NCBI RefSeq assembly: GCF_005860805.1
Contig: NZ_VCEJ01000002.1
Location: 1,100,375-1,164,374, forward strand
Length of the DNA stretch: 64,000 nt
Direction: 5' to 3'
From: Dyadobacter luticola
Lineage (GTDB): Bacteria; Bacteroidota; Bacteroidia; Cytophagales; Spirosomataceae
The position numbers were made by a program, and so were the translations under genes. How positions within the stretch are numbered: position 1 is the first letter of the stretch; every line of letters starts with the position of its first letter. Below the pieces are notes generated by a model, which was not told the origin of the DNA, made no database searches, and worked only from the letters and a program-made list of their open reading frames with translations. Below are positions 17,627 through 26,414 of the stretch, piece by piece.

Positions 17627-18241
17627 ATGGCGATCAAGGAACGGAAAGAGCGGGAAAAGCAGGATATGAGAAACCTGATCATTGAATCGGCTACCCAGCT
17701 GTTTCTGAAGCACGGTTACGATAAGACGTCTATCCGTAACATTGCCGATGATATTGAGTACAGTCCCGCCACGATTTATCTTTATTTCAAAGACAAAGAC
17801 GAAATCTTCTACGTCATCCACGAAAACGCTTTCGTAATCCTGGATGGACTTTTACGCAAAAACCAGAGCATTGAAAATCCAATTGAGCGGCTGCACGCGA
17901 TCGGGAAAACTTACATGCAGTTTGCATTCGACAATCCGGATTATTACGACTTAATGTTCATTATGCGTGCCCCGCTGTCGCAGATCAAAAGCGAAGAGCA
18001 GTGGAAATCAGGCGAATGTGCGTTTGGATATCTGATCGATACCATCGGCGAATGTTTGGATAAAAAGCTTGTGAAGCCGGTGGATAAAATGCTGCTCTCT
18101 ATTTCTACCTGGTCATTTGTGCATGGACTGGTATCGCTGTATATCCGTGAAAGAATGTGTATTGTCCCGATGGAAGATTCTCAGATCAAGCAGATGCTGG
18201 ATGTCGCGGTCGAAAATTACGTGGAAAATCTGAGGGCTTAA
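17627..18241 (+). CDS. TetR family transcriptional regulator
   Basis: 204 aa. N-terminal TetR helix-turn-helix at about residues 12-60: IIESATQLFLKHGYDKTSIRNIA, then YSPATIYLYFKDKDEIFY, the usual recognition helix and the following helix. The C-terminal half is a ligand-binding and dimerisation region with a C-terminal TetR-like arrangement of helices (YMQFAFDNPDYYDLMF). It precedes a TolC-fusion-RND operon in the same direction, and the two share a 21-bp site, so it is very probably the local repressor of efflux. Ligand unknown. Confidence 0.92.
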   Translation: MAIKERKEREKQDMRNLIIESATQLFLKHGYDKTSIRNIADDIEYSPATIYLYFKDKDEIFYVIHENAFVILDGLLRKNQSIENPIERLHAIGKTYMQFAFDNPDYYDLMFIMRAPLSQIKSEEQWKSGECAFGYLIDTIGECLDKKLVKPVDKMLLSISTWSFVHGLVSLYIRERMCIVPMEDSQIKQMLDVAVENYVENLRA

Positions 18242-18255
18242 AAAATTTTGACTAT

Positions 18256-18276
18256 TAATAAACAGTGTTCACTAAA
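18256..18276 (-). promoter_or_regulatory. Predicted TetR operator in front of the efflux operon
   Basis: Reverse complement TTTAGTGAACACTGTTTATTA, which matches 19 of 21 bases of the element before the TetR gene. It lies in the 47-bp gap between the regulator and the TolC gene, 12 bp before the TolC start, a position that would block transcription. Confidence 0.72.
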
Positions 18277-18288
18277 TAAACAATATTT

Positions 18289-19656
18289 ATGATAAATGGT
18301 ATGTTTAGCCGGATTTTGAGGCTGATATGTTTTTCAACGGTTTTGATTGGCTTTGGCTATGAGGCTGTTGCGCAGGATCAGGCCTTGCAGGACTACATTG
18401 CTCAGGGATTGAAAAACAACCAGGGCATCAAGCAGCAGGGTTTATTGCTGGAAAGAAATATGTATGCTTTGAAAGAAGCCAAAACATTCTTTCTGCCCGA
18501 AGTGAATTTCAGCACGTCGTATCTGGATTCCAGGGGCGGCCGGAAGATCAGCATTCCCATCGGTGATCTGCTCAACCCGGTGTATTCTTCGCTCAATGCA
18601 CTCACCAACTCGACTGCTTTTCCGCAGGTAGAGAATGTGAATCAGACATTTAACCCAAGAAATTATTACGACGCTAAATTCCGTACCTCGCTGCCGATTT
18701 ACAATGCGGAGATCACCTATAATACCAAAATTCGAAAGGAGCAGATTAACTTCCAGCAGGCAGAGGTAGATGTGTACAAAAGGGAGCTGGTGAAGGAAAT
18801 CAAGCTGGCGTATTATGCTTGTTTACAGGCCGATGAGGCAATCCGGATCCTGGAAAGCGCAGTTTCGCTGGCGCGGGAGAATGTGCGGTTTAACCAAACA
18901 TTGGTCAAAAACGACAAGGCAATACGCACCGTGGTAAGCCGCTCCGAGAATGAGCTGATCGGCTTGCAGGCGAAGTGGGAGGATGCGAAAAACCAGGCGG
19001 AAAATGCAAATGCTTACCTCAATTTTCTCGTAAATAATTCTTTGGATACCAAGGTGAATTTGCAAAAACGCGATCAGCTGATCGTGGAAGCTGATTCGTC
19101 GGCGGCGGGTAGGAGAGAGGAGCTGCTGAAACTGGAATCTCTTTATAAAATCAACAACCTGTCGGGCCAGCTGGCGAAGGCGGCAGCGATGCCGAGATTG
19201 GCGACGTTTATAGACCTGGGGTCGCAGGGAGAATTTGTGAAATTCAATGGTGACACGCGCTACTATCTCTTCGGCGTGACATTGGATTGGCGGGTTTTTG
19301 CCTCCAACCGTACCCAGTACAAAGCCAAACAGGCGCAACTGGAAAGTCAGGCAACCGGAGAGCAGATCAGCCAGGTGGAGCAACAGTTACAATTACAGGC
19401 ACAAACTGCCTCAAATCGATTGAAATCGGCTGTGCAGATTTTCCAGGCAGCCCGCAGTCAAACCGCCTTATCACAACAATATTATCAGGACCAGCAGAAA
19501 TTATACCGCGAAGGTCAGTTGCTCTACATCGAGCTGCTCGACGCTCAGAACCGTCTGATCGGCGACCAGTTACAGCAAAGTATTTCCTATTTGAATGTCC
19601 AGACGCGCTCCGCAGAATTGGAGCGGGCGAAGGCAAGCTATGTATTCTCAAACTGA
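18289..19656 (+). CDS. TolC family outer-membrane efflux protein
   Basis: 455 aa. Signal peptide ending near AVAQD (about residue 29). The rest is the two-repeat alpha-helical OEP fold: long amphipathic helices with repeated ALKEAKTFFLPEVNFSTSY (first repeat) and, in the second repeat, AAAMPRLATFIDLGSQGEF and FGVTLDWRVF before the final long helix ending near SAELERAKASYVF. First gene of a TolC-fusion-RND operon; forms the outer-membrane channel of the exporter. Confidence 0.92.
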   Translation: MINGMFSRILRLICFSTVLIGFGYEAVAQDQALQDYIAQGLKNNQGIKQQGLLLERNMYALKEAKTFFLPEVNFSTSYLDSRGGRKISIPIGDLLNPVYSSLNALTNSTAFPQVENVNQTFNPRNYYDAKFRTSLPIYNAEITYNTKIRKEQINFQQAEVDVYKRELVKEIKLAYYACLQADEAIRILESAVSLARENVRFNQTLVKNDKAIRTVVSRSENELIGLQAKWEDAKNQAENANAYLNFLVNNSLDTKVNLQKRDQLIVEADSSAAGRREELLKLESLYKINNLSGQLAKAAAMPRLATFIDLGSQGEFVKFNGDTRYYLFGVTLDWRVFASNRTQYKAKQAQLESQATGEQISQVEQQLQLQAQTASNRLKSAVQIFQAARSQTALSQQYYQDQQKLYREGQLLYIELLDAQNRLIGDQLQQSISYLNVQTRSAELERAKASYVFSN

Positions 19657-19664
19657 AAAATGAA

Positions 19665-20699
19665 ATGAAAACTACCCAGATTGCATTATCCATCCTTTTT
19701 GTAGCGGCCATGACCAGCTGCAAAGAAGAGAAAAAGAAAGCGGAAGCGACTGACAATACGATTCCCGTGAAGATCATCAGCTCCTCGTCACTCAGCCAGG
19801 CGCAGGCCGTGGAAACTTCGGGCTTGCTATCCTCTGACAATGAGGCACATTTATCCTTCAAAGTCGGCGGGATTATCCGGGATATCCTGATAAAAGAAGG
19901 CGACAAAGTACGCAGGGGCCAGGTGCTGGCGACATTGAATACGACGGAAATCGGTGCACAAGTGGGCCAGGCGGAGGAGAATTTCCTGAAAGCAAAACGC
20001 GACGCCCAGCGCGTCCAGAACCTTTACCGCGACAGTGTCGCGACCAAGGAACAAGTGGAAAACAGCCAGACAGCATTGAACCTGGCGGAAAAACAACTTG
20101 ATATCGTAAAATTCAATATGTCGCAATCCAAGATCATCGCTACGACCGACGGTGTGGTGATCAAGAAGCTGCAAAATGCAGGCGAGCAGGTATCCGGCGG
20201 CACGGCGGTGTTGTACATCAGTGGTACCGGCAGCCAGGATTGGGTGATCAAATGCGGCCTCACGGACAAGGATTGGGCAAGATTAAAAGGCGGTGAAAAA
20301 GCCGACATTACCTTCGATGCCTACCCCGAAACATTCACAGGAAGTGTGAAAACATTGGCACAAGGCAGCGACGCTACTTCCGGACTTTACCAGGCCGAGA
20401 TAAGGGTTGACAAAAAAGCGGCCAAACTCGCGACGGGTCTTTTCGCGAAGGTGAGCATTTATCCCGCAGAAAAAACAAACATGGTTTCCATCCCCGTCGA
20501 TGCGTTGATCGAAGGTGAAAACGACAGTGCGTTTGTATTCCTGGCGGAAAACAGCAAAGCTGTAAGGAAGCCGGTGAAAATCGCGTATCTGCAAGGCGAT
20601 AAGGCATTTATACTATCGGGCGTGAGCAGCGGCGCGCAGGTGATCCGGGAAGGTTCGGCTTACCTGGCCGATGGCTCGGCGATCAAAATAGTCCAGTAA
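19665..20699 (+). CDS. RND efflux periplasmic adaptor (membrane fusion lipoprotein)
   Basis: 344 aa from the ATG at 19665; a longer upstream frame is an overlap with the TolC gene and is ignored. The N-terminus MKTTQIALSILFVAAMTSC is a lipoprotein signal with the acylated Cys at residue 19. Features of membrane fusion proteins: barrel-hybrid start VKIISSSS, biotinyl-lipoyl-like half motif GGIIRDILIKEGDKVRRGQVLATL, helical hairpin (about 90-150), second lipoyl half TDGVVIKKLQNAGEQV, beta-barrel and C-terminal proximal domain (VDALIEGENDSAFVF). It links the RND pump to the TolC channel. Starts 8 bp after the TolC stop. Confidence 0.92.
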   Translation: MKTTQIALSILFVAAMTSCKEEKKKAEATDNTIPVKIISSSSLSQAQAVETSGLLSSDNEAHLSFKVGGIIRDILIKEGDKVRRGQVLATLNTTEIGAQVGQAEENFLKAKRDAQRVQNLYRDSVATKEQVENSQTALNLAEKQLDIVKFNMSQSKIIATTDGVVIKKLQNAGEQVSGGTAVLYISGTGSQDWVIKCGLTDKDWARLKGGEKADITFDAYPETFTGSVKTLAQGSDATSGLYQAEIRVDKKAAKLATGLFAKVSIYPAEKTNMVSIPVDALIEGENDSAFVFLAENSKAVRKPVKIAYLQGDKAFILSGVSSGAQVIREGSAYLADGSAIKIVQ

Positions 20700-20717
20700 C
20701 AATCAACTGAGGAAACC

Positions 20718-23700
20718 ATGAAATTACCTGAATTCGCCGTCAAGAATTACCAGTTTACGCTGGTCGTTTTCCTGGGTGTGCTCGCGCTGGGCATTTACTC
20801 GCTCTTCACCATGCCGCGGTCGGAGGACCCTGACATTCACCCGCCGCAGTTTACCGTGGTGGTCATTTACCCCGGCACCAATCCGAAAGATATGGAGCAG
20901 CTGGTGGTGGACCCGATGGAAAAGAAAATCAATGAGCTGGACGATATGAAACACGTCATCACCGACATCCGCGACGGACTTGCGGTGATGCAGATCCAGT
21001 ACAAATACAGTTCCGATCCGGACGATAAATACCAGGAAGTGGTGCGCGAGATCAACAGTCTGCGCCCGCAGCTGCCTGCCGACATTGCCGATATCCGTAT
21101 CAACAAGCAGATACCTTCTGACGTAAGCATTTACCAATATGCTTTGATCAGCGAAAATGCCACTTATGCGCAGCTGAAAAAGTATTCGAAGGATTTCAAG
21201 GAGCGTCTTGAGAAGATTAAAACTTTGAAAAAAGTAGAATACTCGGGTATTCCGGAAAGACAGGTGAAAGTGAACCTAAACCTGCAAAAAATTGCGCAGC
21301 AAAAACTGACGCAAGACCAGGTGATTGGTGCTTTGCAGAGTGAGAATGTCAACATTCCGGGCGGGAGTATCAGTATGGCGACCAAAAAGCTGAACATTAA
21401 AACCAGCGGAAATTTCAGGACGCTCGACGAGGTGGCGAACACGATCGTGTCCACTTCCGGCGGAAAAGTAGTGTACCTGAAAGACGTGGCGGACGTGAAA
21501 ATGGGTTACGAAGATGAAACCCACATTACCCGCCTGAATGGTTTCCGGTGCAGTTTTGTAAATGTCAGCCAGAAAGAGGGCGAGAACATTATCGCGGTGC
21601 AGGACCAGGTAAATCCGGTGGTGGCGTCTTTTGAAAAAACGCTTCCTTCGAACATTCAGCTGGTGAAAGTTTTCGATCAGGCCAAAAGCGTTGACGTACG
21701 TTTGTCACATTTCGCCCGGGATTTTGGAATCGCGATCTTATTGGTACTGCTGACTTTACTTCCGCTGGGTACCCGGGCGTCGCTTGTGGTGATGATTTCG
21801 ATCCCGCTTTCCCTGGCGATCGGGCTCACACTCATGAACTTGCTGGGTTACAACATTAACCAGCTGAGCATTGTGGGGATGATTGTCGCGCTGGGAATTC
21901 TGGTGGACGACAGCATTGTGGTGGTGGAGAACATTGAGCGCTACCTGCGGATGGGTTACGGAAAAGTGGAAGCCGCTATCAAAGCATCCTCGCAGATCGG
22001 TCTGGCGGTGGTTGGATGTACCATTTTGCTGGTTTTTGCATTTCTTCCGCTGGTTTTCCTGCCAGAGGGCGCCGGTGATTTTATCCGGAGTTTGCCTCTT
22101 TCGGTAATTACGACGGTGTTGGCTTCGATGCTGGTTTCGCTTACAGTCGTGCCGTTTTTGTCGAGCGTGATTTTGAAACCGCACGCCAGCGAAGAGGGTA
22201 ACTTTTTGTTGAGAGGTATGAAAAAGATCATTCATACCACTTACGGAAGCCTTTTGGACAAAGCTTTAAAACGTCCGGTGATCACGTTATCCATCGCAGC
22301 TTTGATTTTCGGCGGCTCGCTGGCGCTTGTGCCTTTGATTGGGAACAGCCTTTTTCCCAAATCAGAAAAACCGATGTTTTTGGTTGACATTGAAACACCG
22401 CAGGGTACAAATCTGAAAAAGACCAATCAGATAGCCCGCTACGTGGAAGGTGTTTTGAAAAAAGAACCTTTGATCACTTCTTTCTCCACCAATGTTGGAA
22501 AAGGTAACCCGCGGGTTTATTACAATGTAATCCAACGCAATGAAAGCGAGAACTTTGCGGAGATTTTTGTGCAGGTAGAAGGTTTGGAAACCGGCGAAAA
22601 AGTGGAGGTGATCGAGCGGCTGCGTAAGAAACTGGAACGTTATCCGGGTGCAGAAATTAAAGTAAAAGATTTCGAGCAGGGACCTTTGATCGAAGCGCCG
22701 CTGGCTTATCGGATTTATGGTGAAGATTTGGAAGATTTGCGCAAAACCGCATTTCGTGTGGCAGATATGCTCTCCAAAACCGAGGGTACCATTTACGTCA
22801 ACAACCCTTTGCAAGTGCAGCCCACCGATTTGCGTATCAACATTAACAAAGAAAAAGCGGGCGCGCTGGGCATCTCCTCCGCCAACATCGACCGGACGGT
22901 ACGACTGGGCGCGGCGGGGTTGAATGTGGCCACCTACCGCGAAGATGTGGGTAAGGCCGACAATTATGACGTGAATGTTTCGGTTGCAAGAAATGCCGCG
23001 ATCCAGGATTATAGTGTTTTTGACAAACTATATGTGCCGTCAATCACCGGCGCGAGCATTCCGCTGAAAAATATCGCCAAAATTGAGCTGGAAAGTTCGC
23101 CTAACCAGATCCGGCATTACGACAAAGACCGGTATGTGACAGTTTCGGCATTTGTGAAACCCGATTACAATGTGCAGCGTCTCAACGACGAGATCACACA
23201 AAAGCTGGGAAAATTCAAATTTGAAAAAGGCCAGACATTTAAAGTTGCGGGAGAAAAGGAAAGCCAGGAAGAAAGTTTCGGCGGACTGGGGCTTATTATT
23301 CTGGTCACTATTTTCGGTTTCCTCGGCGTGCTGATCCTGGAATTCAAGACATTCAAAAGCATCCTCATCGTACTATCCGTGATCCCGCTAGGTATTGTAG
23401 GAGGTCTGGCCATGTTATTCTTCACTGGCGAAACCCTCTCATTCACAGCGACAATCGGATTTATTGCACTCGTAGGCATCGAAGTTAAAAACTCGCTGCT
23501 GGTGGTAGATTTTACCAATCAGCTCCGCGAGCAGGGCAAAGGCATCGAAGAGGCAATCATTGAGGCCGGTGAAATTCGTTTCGTCCCGATCCTGCTCACT
23601 TCGTTAACTGCGATTGGCGGATTGTTGCCACTTGTTATTGAGTATAGCGCGCTTTATTCACCGCTTGCGCTGGTTTTAATCGGAGGTTTGATCAGCTCAA

Positions 23701-23813
23701 CATTGCTGTCAAGACTTGTGACGCCGGTGATGTACAAGCTGCTGCCGCCAAAAATTGAAACGAAAAAGGCGGAGCTGGAAGTAGCCGCGGAAGGCGAAGT
23801 GGCCTGGGCCTGA
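20718..23813 (+). CDS. RND efflux transporter permease (AcrB/MexB-like)
   Basis: 1031 aa, the normal length of inner-membrane HAE-RND pumps. Twelve transmembrane segments in the usual 1+5+1+5 arrangement: segment 1 near residues 12-30, then a large periplasmic loop, then segments from about 335 (including GILVDDSIVVVENIERYL, which holds the Asp pair of the proton relay) and a second set from about 850 to 1000. It is the energy-coupling subunit that drives export by proton motive force. A Shine-Dalgarno-like GAGGAAA precedes the ATG. Substrates cannot be predicted; drugs, detergents or lipids are all possible. Confidence 0.94.
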   Translation: MKLPEFAVKNYQFTLVVFLGVLALGIYSLFTMPRSEDPDIHPPQFTVVVIYPGTNPKDMEQLVVDPMEKKINELDDMKHVITDIRDGLAVMQIQYKYSSDPDDKYQEVVREINSLRPQLPADIADIRINKQIPSDVSIYQYALISENATYAQLKKYSKDFKERLEKIKTLKKVEYSGIPERQVKVNLNLQKIAQQKLTQDQVIGALQSENVNIPGGSISMATKKLNIKTSGNFRTLDEVANTIVSTSGGKVVYLKDVADVKMGYEDETHITRLNGFRCSFVNVSQKEGENIIAVQDQVNPVVASFEKTLPSNIQLVKVFDQAKSVDVRLSHFARDFGIAILLVLLTLLPLGTRASLVVMISIPLSLAIGLTLMNLLGYNINQLSIVGMIVALGILVDDSIVVVENIERYLRMGYGKVEAAIKASSQIGLAVVGCTILLVFAFLPLVFLPEGAGDFIRSLPLSVITTVLASMLVSLTVVPFLSSVILKPHASEEGNFLLRGMKKIIHTTYGSLLDKALKRPVITLSIAALIFGGSLALVPLIGNSLFPKSEKPMFLVDIETPQGTNLKKTNQIARYVEGVLKKEPLITSFSTNVGKGNPRVYYNVIQRNESENFAEIFVQVEGLETGEKVEVIERLRKKLERYPGAEIKVKDFEQGPLIEAPLAYRIYGEDLEDLRKTAFRVADMLSKTEGTIYVNNPLQVQPTDLRININKEKAGALGISSANIDRTVRLGAAGLNVATYREDVGKADNYDVNVSVARNAAIQDYSVFDKLYVPSITGASIPLKNIAKIELESSPNQIRHYDKDRYVTVSAFVKPDYNVQRLNDEITQKLGKFKFEKGQTFKVAGEKESQEESFGGLGLIILVTIFGFLGVLILEFKTFKSILIVLSVIPLGIVGGLAMLFFTGETLSFTATIGFIALVGIEVKNSLLVVDFTNQLREQGKGIEEAIIEAGEIRFVPILLTSLTAIGGLLPLVIEYSALYSPLALVLIGGLISSTLLSRLVTPVMYKLLPPKIETKKAELEVAAEGEVAWA

Positions 23814-23923
23814 CCGTTCTTTTCAGGTTGGCAGAAGAAAAAATACCCCAAAAATCCGCTCCCTGAAAAAAGCGTTTGGAAGGTTCAGAAATTTGATTTA
23901 ACCTTATTGCGTACTTCATATTT

Positions 23924-23951
23924 ATTGCCCCGGGCGCAAGTCCGGGGCAAT
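23924..23951 (+). promoter_or_regulatory. GC-rich hairpin upstream of LacI gene
   Basis: Perfect 10-bp arms ATTGCCCCGG / CCGGGGCAAT with an 8-nt loop, 26 bp before the LacI start codon. No T-tract follows, so it may be a leader structure or protein-binding inverted repeat, not a terminator; either reading is unproven. Confidence 0.4.
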
Positions 23952-23977
23952 CTACATTTCTACCGCGTTCCGAAACC

Positions 23978-25015
23978 ATGAAAAAAACATCCCTGAAAGA
24001 TATAGCCCAAAAGGCTGGCGTATCCACTGCATTGGTCAGTTATGTGCTCAACGGGAAGGAAAAGGAGACGCGGGTTGGGGAGGCTATTGCCAAGAAAATC
24101 AGGGAAATAGCGAAGGAATTGAATTATCAGCCAAACCATCTGGCGAAGAGTTTGCGAAGCGGCAAAACGCATACGATCGGGCTGATCATTGCGGATATTT
24201 CCAACCCATTTTTTGCTAACATTGCGCGGGTGGTGGAGGACGAGGCAAAGCGCAATGGTTACACGGTGATCATCGGCAGCTGCGACGAGAATGCCGACAA
24301 ATCCTGGGATATGATCAATGTGCTCATCAACAGGCAGGTAGACGGTTTCATCATTGTGTCGTGCGAAGGTTCCGAGAACCAGGTGAAGTATCTGAAAGAA
24401 AGAAATATCCCTTTTGTGCTGCTGGACAGGCATTTCCCTGACATTCAAACGGATTTTGTAGCGACGAATAATTACAAGGCATCCTACGACGCCGGCCTTC
24501 ACCTGATCCGCGGAGGTTATGAAAAAATTGGATTAATGGCCTATAAATCAAACATGTACCACATGGAAGAGCGGATCCGCGGCTATAAACACGCGCTCGC
24601 CGACAATGGGATCGAATTCCAGAAAAGCTGGCTGAAAGAAGTGAAGTTCGACGCGATGGAGCGGGAAGTGAAAGTGGCAATCGACGAGATCATGAAATCG
24701 GAGCACCGGGTCGAAGCGATTATTTTTGCCACTTATGGTCTGGCAATCAATGGTTTAAAATATTTCAATGAGCTGAAAGTGAAAGTGCCTTCCGATCTGG
24801 CGATTGTCAGTTTCGGGCAGGCGGAGGTTTTTGACTTGTATTATTGTCCGATCACTTTTATGCGGCAGCCACTGGAAAACCTGGGGAAAACCGCCGTCGA
24901 ATACCTTTTGAAAAACCTGAAAAATCCGGAAGAAGGTATGAAACAAATTCTCATGGAAGCCCGCCTGATTCCCCGCGAATCGTCAAAAGCCAAGAGTGAG
25001 TGGCTCGTGAAATAA
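23978..25015 (+). CDS. LacI family transcriptional regulator
   Basis: 345 aa. LacI DNA-binding domain at residues 1-55: SLKDIAQKAGVSTALVSYVLNG with the hinge helix LAKSLRSGKTHTIG. The remaining part is the periplasmic-binding-protein-like sensor domain (GLIIADISNPFFANI, then VLLDRHFPD, SYDAGLHLI and AIVSFGQ). It lies directly upstream of the sugar-acid operon, and a 12-bp palindrome of LacI type is located in the gap between them. The most likely job is repression of that operon until a sugar acid or its product is bound. Confidence 0.93.
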   Translation: MKKTSLKDIAQKAGVSTALVSYVLNGKEKETRVGEAIAKKIREIAKELNYQPNHLAKSLRSGKTHTIGLIIADISNPFFANIARVVEDEAKRNGYTVIIGSCDENADKSWDMINVLINRQVDGFIIVSCEGSENQVKYLKERNIPFVLLDRHFPDIQTDFVATNNYKASYDAGLHLIRGGYEKIGLMAYKSNMYHMEERIRGYKHALADNGIEFQKSWLKEVKFDAMEREVKVAIDEIMKSEHRVEAIIFATYGLAINGLKYFNELKVKVPSDLAIVSFGQAEVFDLYYCPITFMRQPLENLGKTAVEYLLKNLKNPEEGMKQILMEARLIPRESSKAKSEWLVK

Positions 25016-25033
25016 TATTTTTTTCAAATTAGC

Positions 25034-25045
25034 TTAATCGATTAA
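25034..25045 (+). promoter_or_regulatory. Predicted LacI operator
   Basis: Perfect palindrome TTAATCGATTAA (extended CTTAATCGATTAAAG), the CG-centred form typical for LacI-family sites. It lies 106 bp upstream of the dehydratase start and 18 bp after the regulator's stop. Confidence 0.65.
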
Positions 25046-25151
25046 AGTATAATTCACCCCAAAATGTTTTTGTAAAATAATAAGGTATTCTGTAAAGAAT
25101 TCCCGAATGCGATCCTAACCCAAATGCTCCGCCGGGGGCTACTTTTTTATT

Positions 25152-26393
25152 ATGGAAAGAAGAAATTTTATTAAAACTGCCTTGCTGGGTTCCACGGCCA
25201 TCGCGGCAGAATTTCCGCTGATCAAAGCCGAGGCGGCGTCCAAGATGAAGATCACCAAAATCCGGTACTATGCGGCACCGGGTTATAACAAGCCGCTTTT
25301 CAACCAGGCGCGCGGAATCGTGGAGATCGAAACCGACGGCGGCATTATCGGGATCGGCGAAGGCGGCTCCAAGGATATGATCGAGCAATGTGCGCAAATG
25401 ATGATCGGGGAGGACCCTTTTCGCATTGAGCATATCTGGCAGAATGTGTATCGCGGGATGTTTTATCCGCCCGGACGCGAAAAGCTGCACGCGCTCGGCG
25501 CGCTTGAAATGGCTTTGTGGGATATCAAAGGCAAGGCGCTGAATGTGCCGGTGTATGAATTGTTGGGCGGCGCAACCCGCGATTACGTGGAATGTTACGC
25601 CACCGGTTTCCGCGCATCCAAAGCCAAAACCGAGGAAGAACGTGCCCGCGACTGCATTGAGGCAGGTTTGCGCGCCTACCGGATCGGCCCCACAGGCGGC
25701 AGCGGCGAGGAGCCTTTTGATTTTTATGAGAATGTTAAAAAGACGATCGAATTCTGCAAAAGAATCGACGAGGCAGTGGGTGGCGGCGGAAAATGGGCGG
25801 TGGATCTGCACACACGTTTTGATCTGACCGACGGGTTGAAAATCTGCTCTGCGCTGGAATCGACCGAACCTTACTTTGTGGAAGACATTGTACGATCAGA
25901 AAATCCGGCGGTATATCAGCAGGTCCGCGCGATGACCAAGGTGCCGATCGCGGTAGGTGAGCAGTTTGGCGACCGCTGGGATTCCAATGAATTTATCGAA
26001 AAACGTTGGATCGATTACACCCGGTTTACATTGCCGAATACCGGCGGAATCGGGGAATTCAAAAAGCTGGCGTCGATGTGTGAAACGCATTATGTTGGGA
26101 TGATTCCGCATTTTACAGGGCCGCTTTCCACAGCTACGCTGGTGCACGTGCTGGGTTCGAGCAGTCCGGCCCGGGCGATGATGGAACTGGGCGGGGGCGA
26201 ACCTGAGCGGCCGCCGTATTTCAATGAGGATTTTATCAATTTCAAAAATGGCAAGCTGTATCTCAATGATGCACCGGGTTTGGGCGTAAAGTTTGATCCT
26301 AAGAAGGCCACTTTTGTGATGGAGGTAAAAGAAAAAACCAAATTCCCGCATCCGATCCTGAAAGCGCCGGATGGTTCTATACATAACTGGTAA
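25152..26393 (+). CDS. Exported enolase-superfamily sugar-acid dehydratase (galactonate-type)
   Basis: 413 aa. Mandelate racemase/muconate-lactonising enzyme fold: capping domain from about residue 30, barrel with metal ligands Asp218 (WAVDLH), Glu244 (VEDI) and Glu270 (VGEQF) and a catalytic His near 320 in PHFTGPL. His220 fits the dehydratase group that acts on sugar acids. An N-terminal RRNFIKTALLG sequence followed by a hydrophobic stretch ending near KAEA is a Tat-like export signal, unusual for this normally cytosolic enzyme. With kinase and aldolase genes downstream, D-galactonate to 2-keto-3-deoxygalactonate is the best-fitting reaction; gluconate or another aldonate are alternatives. 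Confidence 0.82.
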   Translation: MERRNFIKTALLGSTAIAAEFPLIKAEAASKMKITKIRYYAAPGYNKPLFNQARGIVEIETDGGIIGIGEGGSKDMIEQCAQMMIGEDPFRIEHIWQNVYRGMFYPPGREKLHALGALEMALWDIKGKALNVPVYELLGGATRDYVECYATGFRASKAKTEEERARDCIEAGLRAYRIGPTGGSGEEPFDFYENVKKTIEFCKRIDEAVGGGGKWAVDLHTRFDLTDGLKICSALESTEPYFVEDIVRSENPAVYQQVRAMTKVPIAVGEQFGDRWDSNEFIEKRWIDYTRFTLPNTGGIGEFKKLASMCETHYVGMIPHFTGPLSTATLVHVLGSSSPARAMMELGGGEPERPPYFNEDFINFKNGKLYLNDAPGLGVKFDPKKATFVMEVKEKTKFPHPILKAPDGSIHNW

Positions 26394-26414
26394 TCAATGT
26401 GCTGACTAGGTAGG

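Noticed and set aside
19287-20699. Very long frame overlapping the TolC gene, with a start in the middle of that gene
   Set aside because: The lipoprotein signal at 19665 gives a normal membrane fusion protein; the first 126 codons are an out-of-frame shadow.
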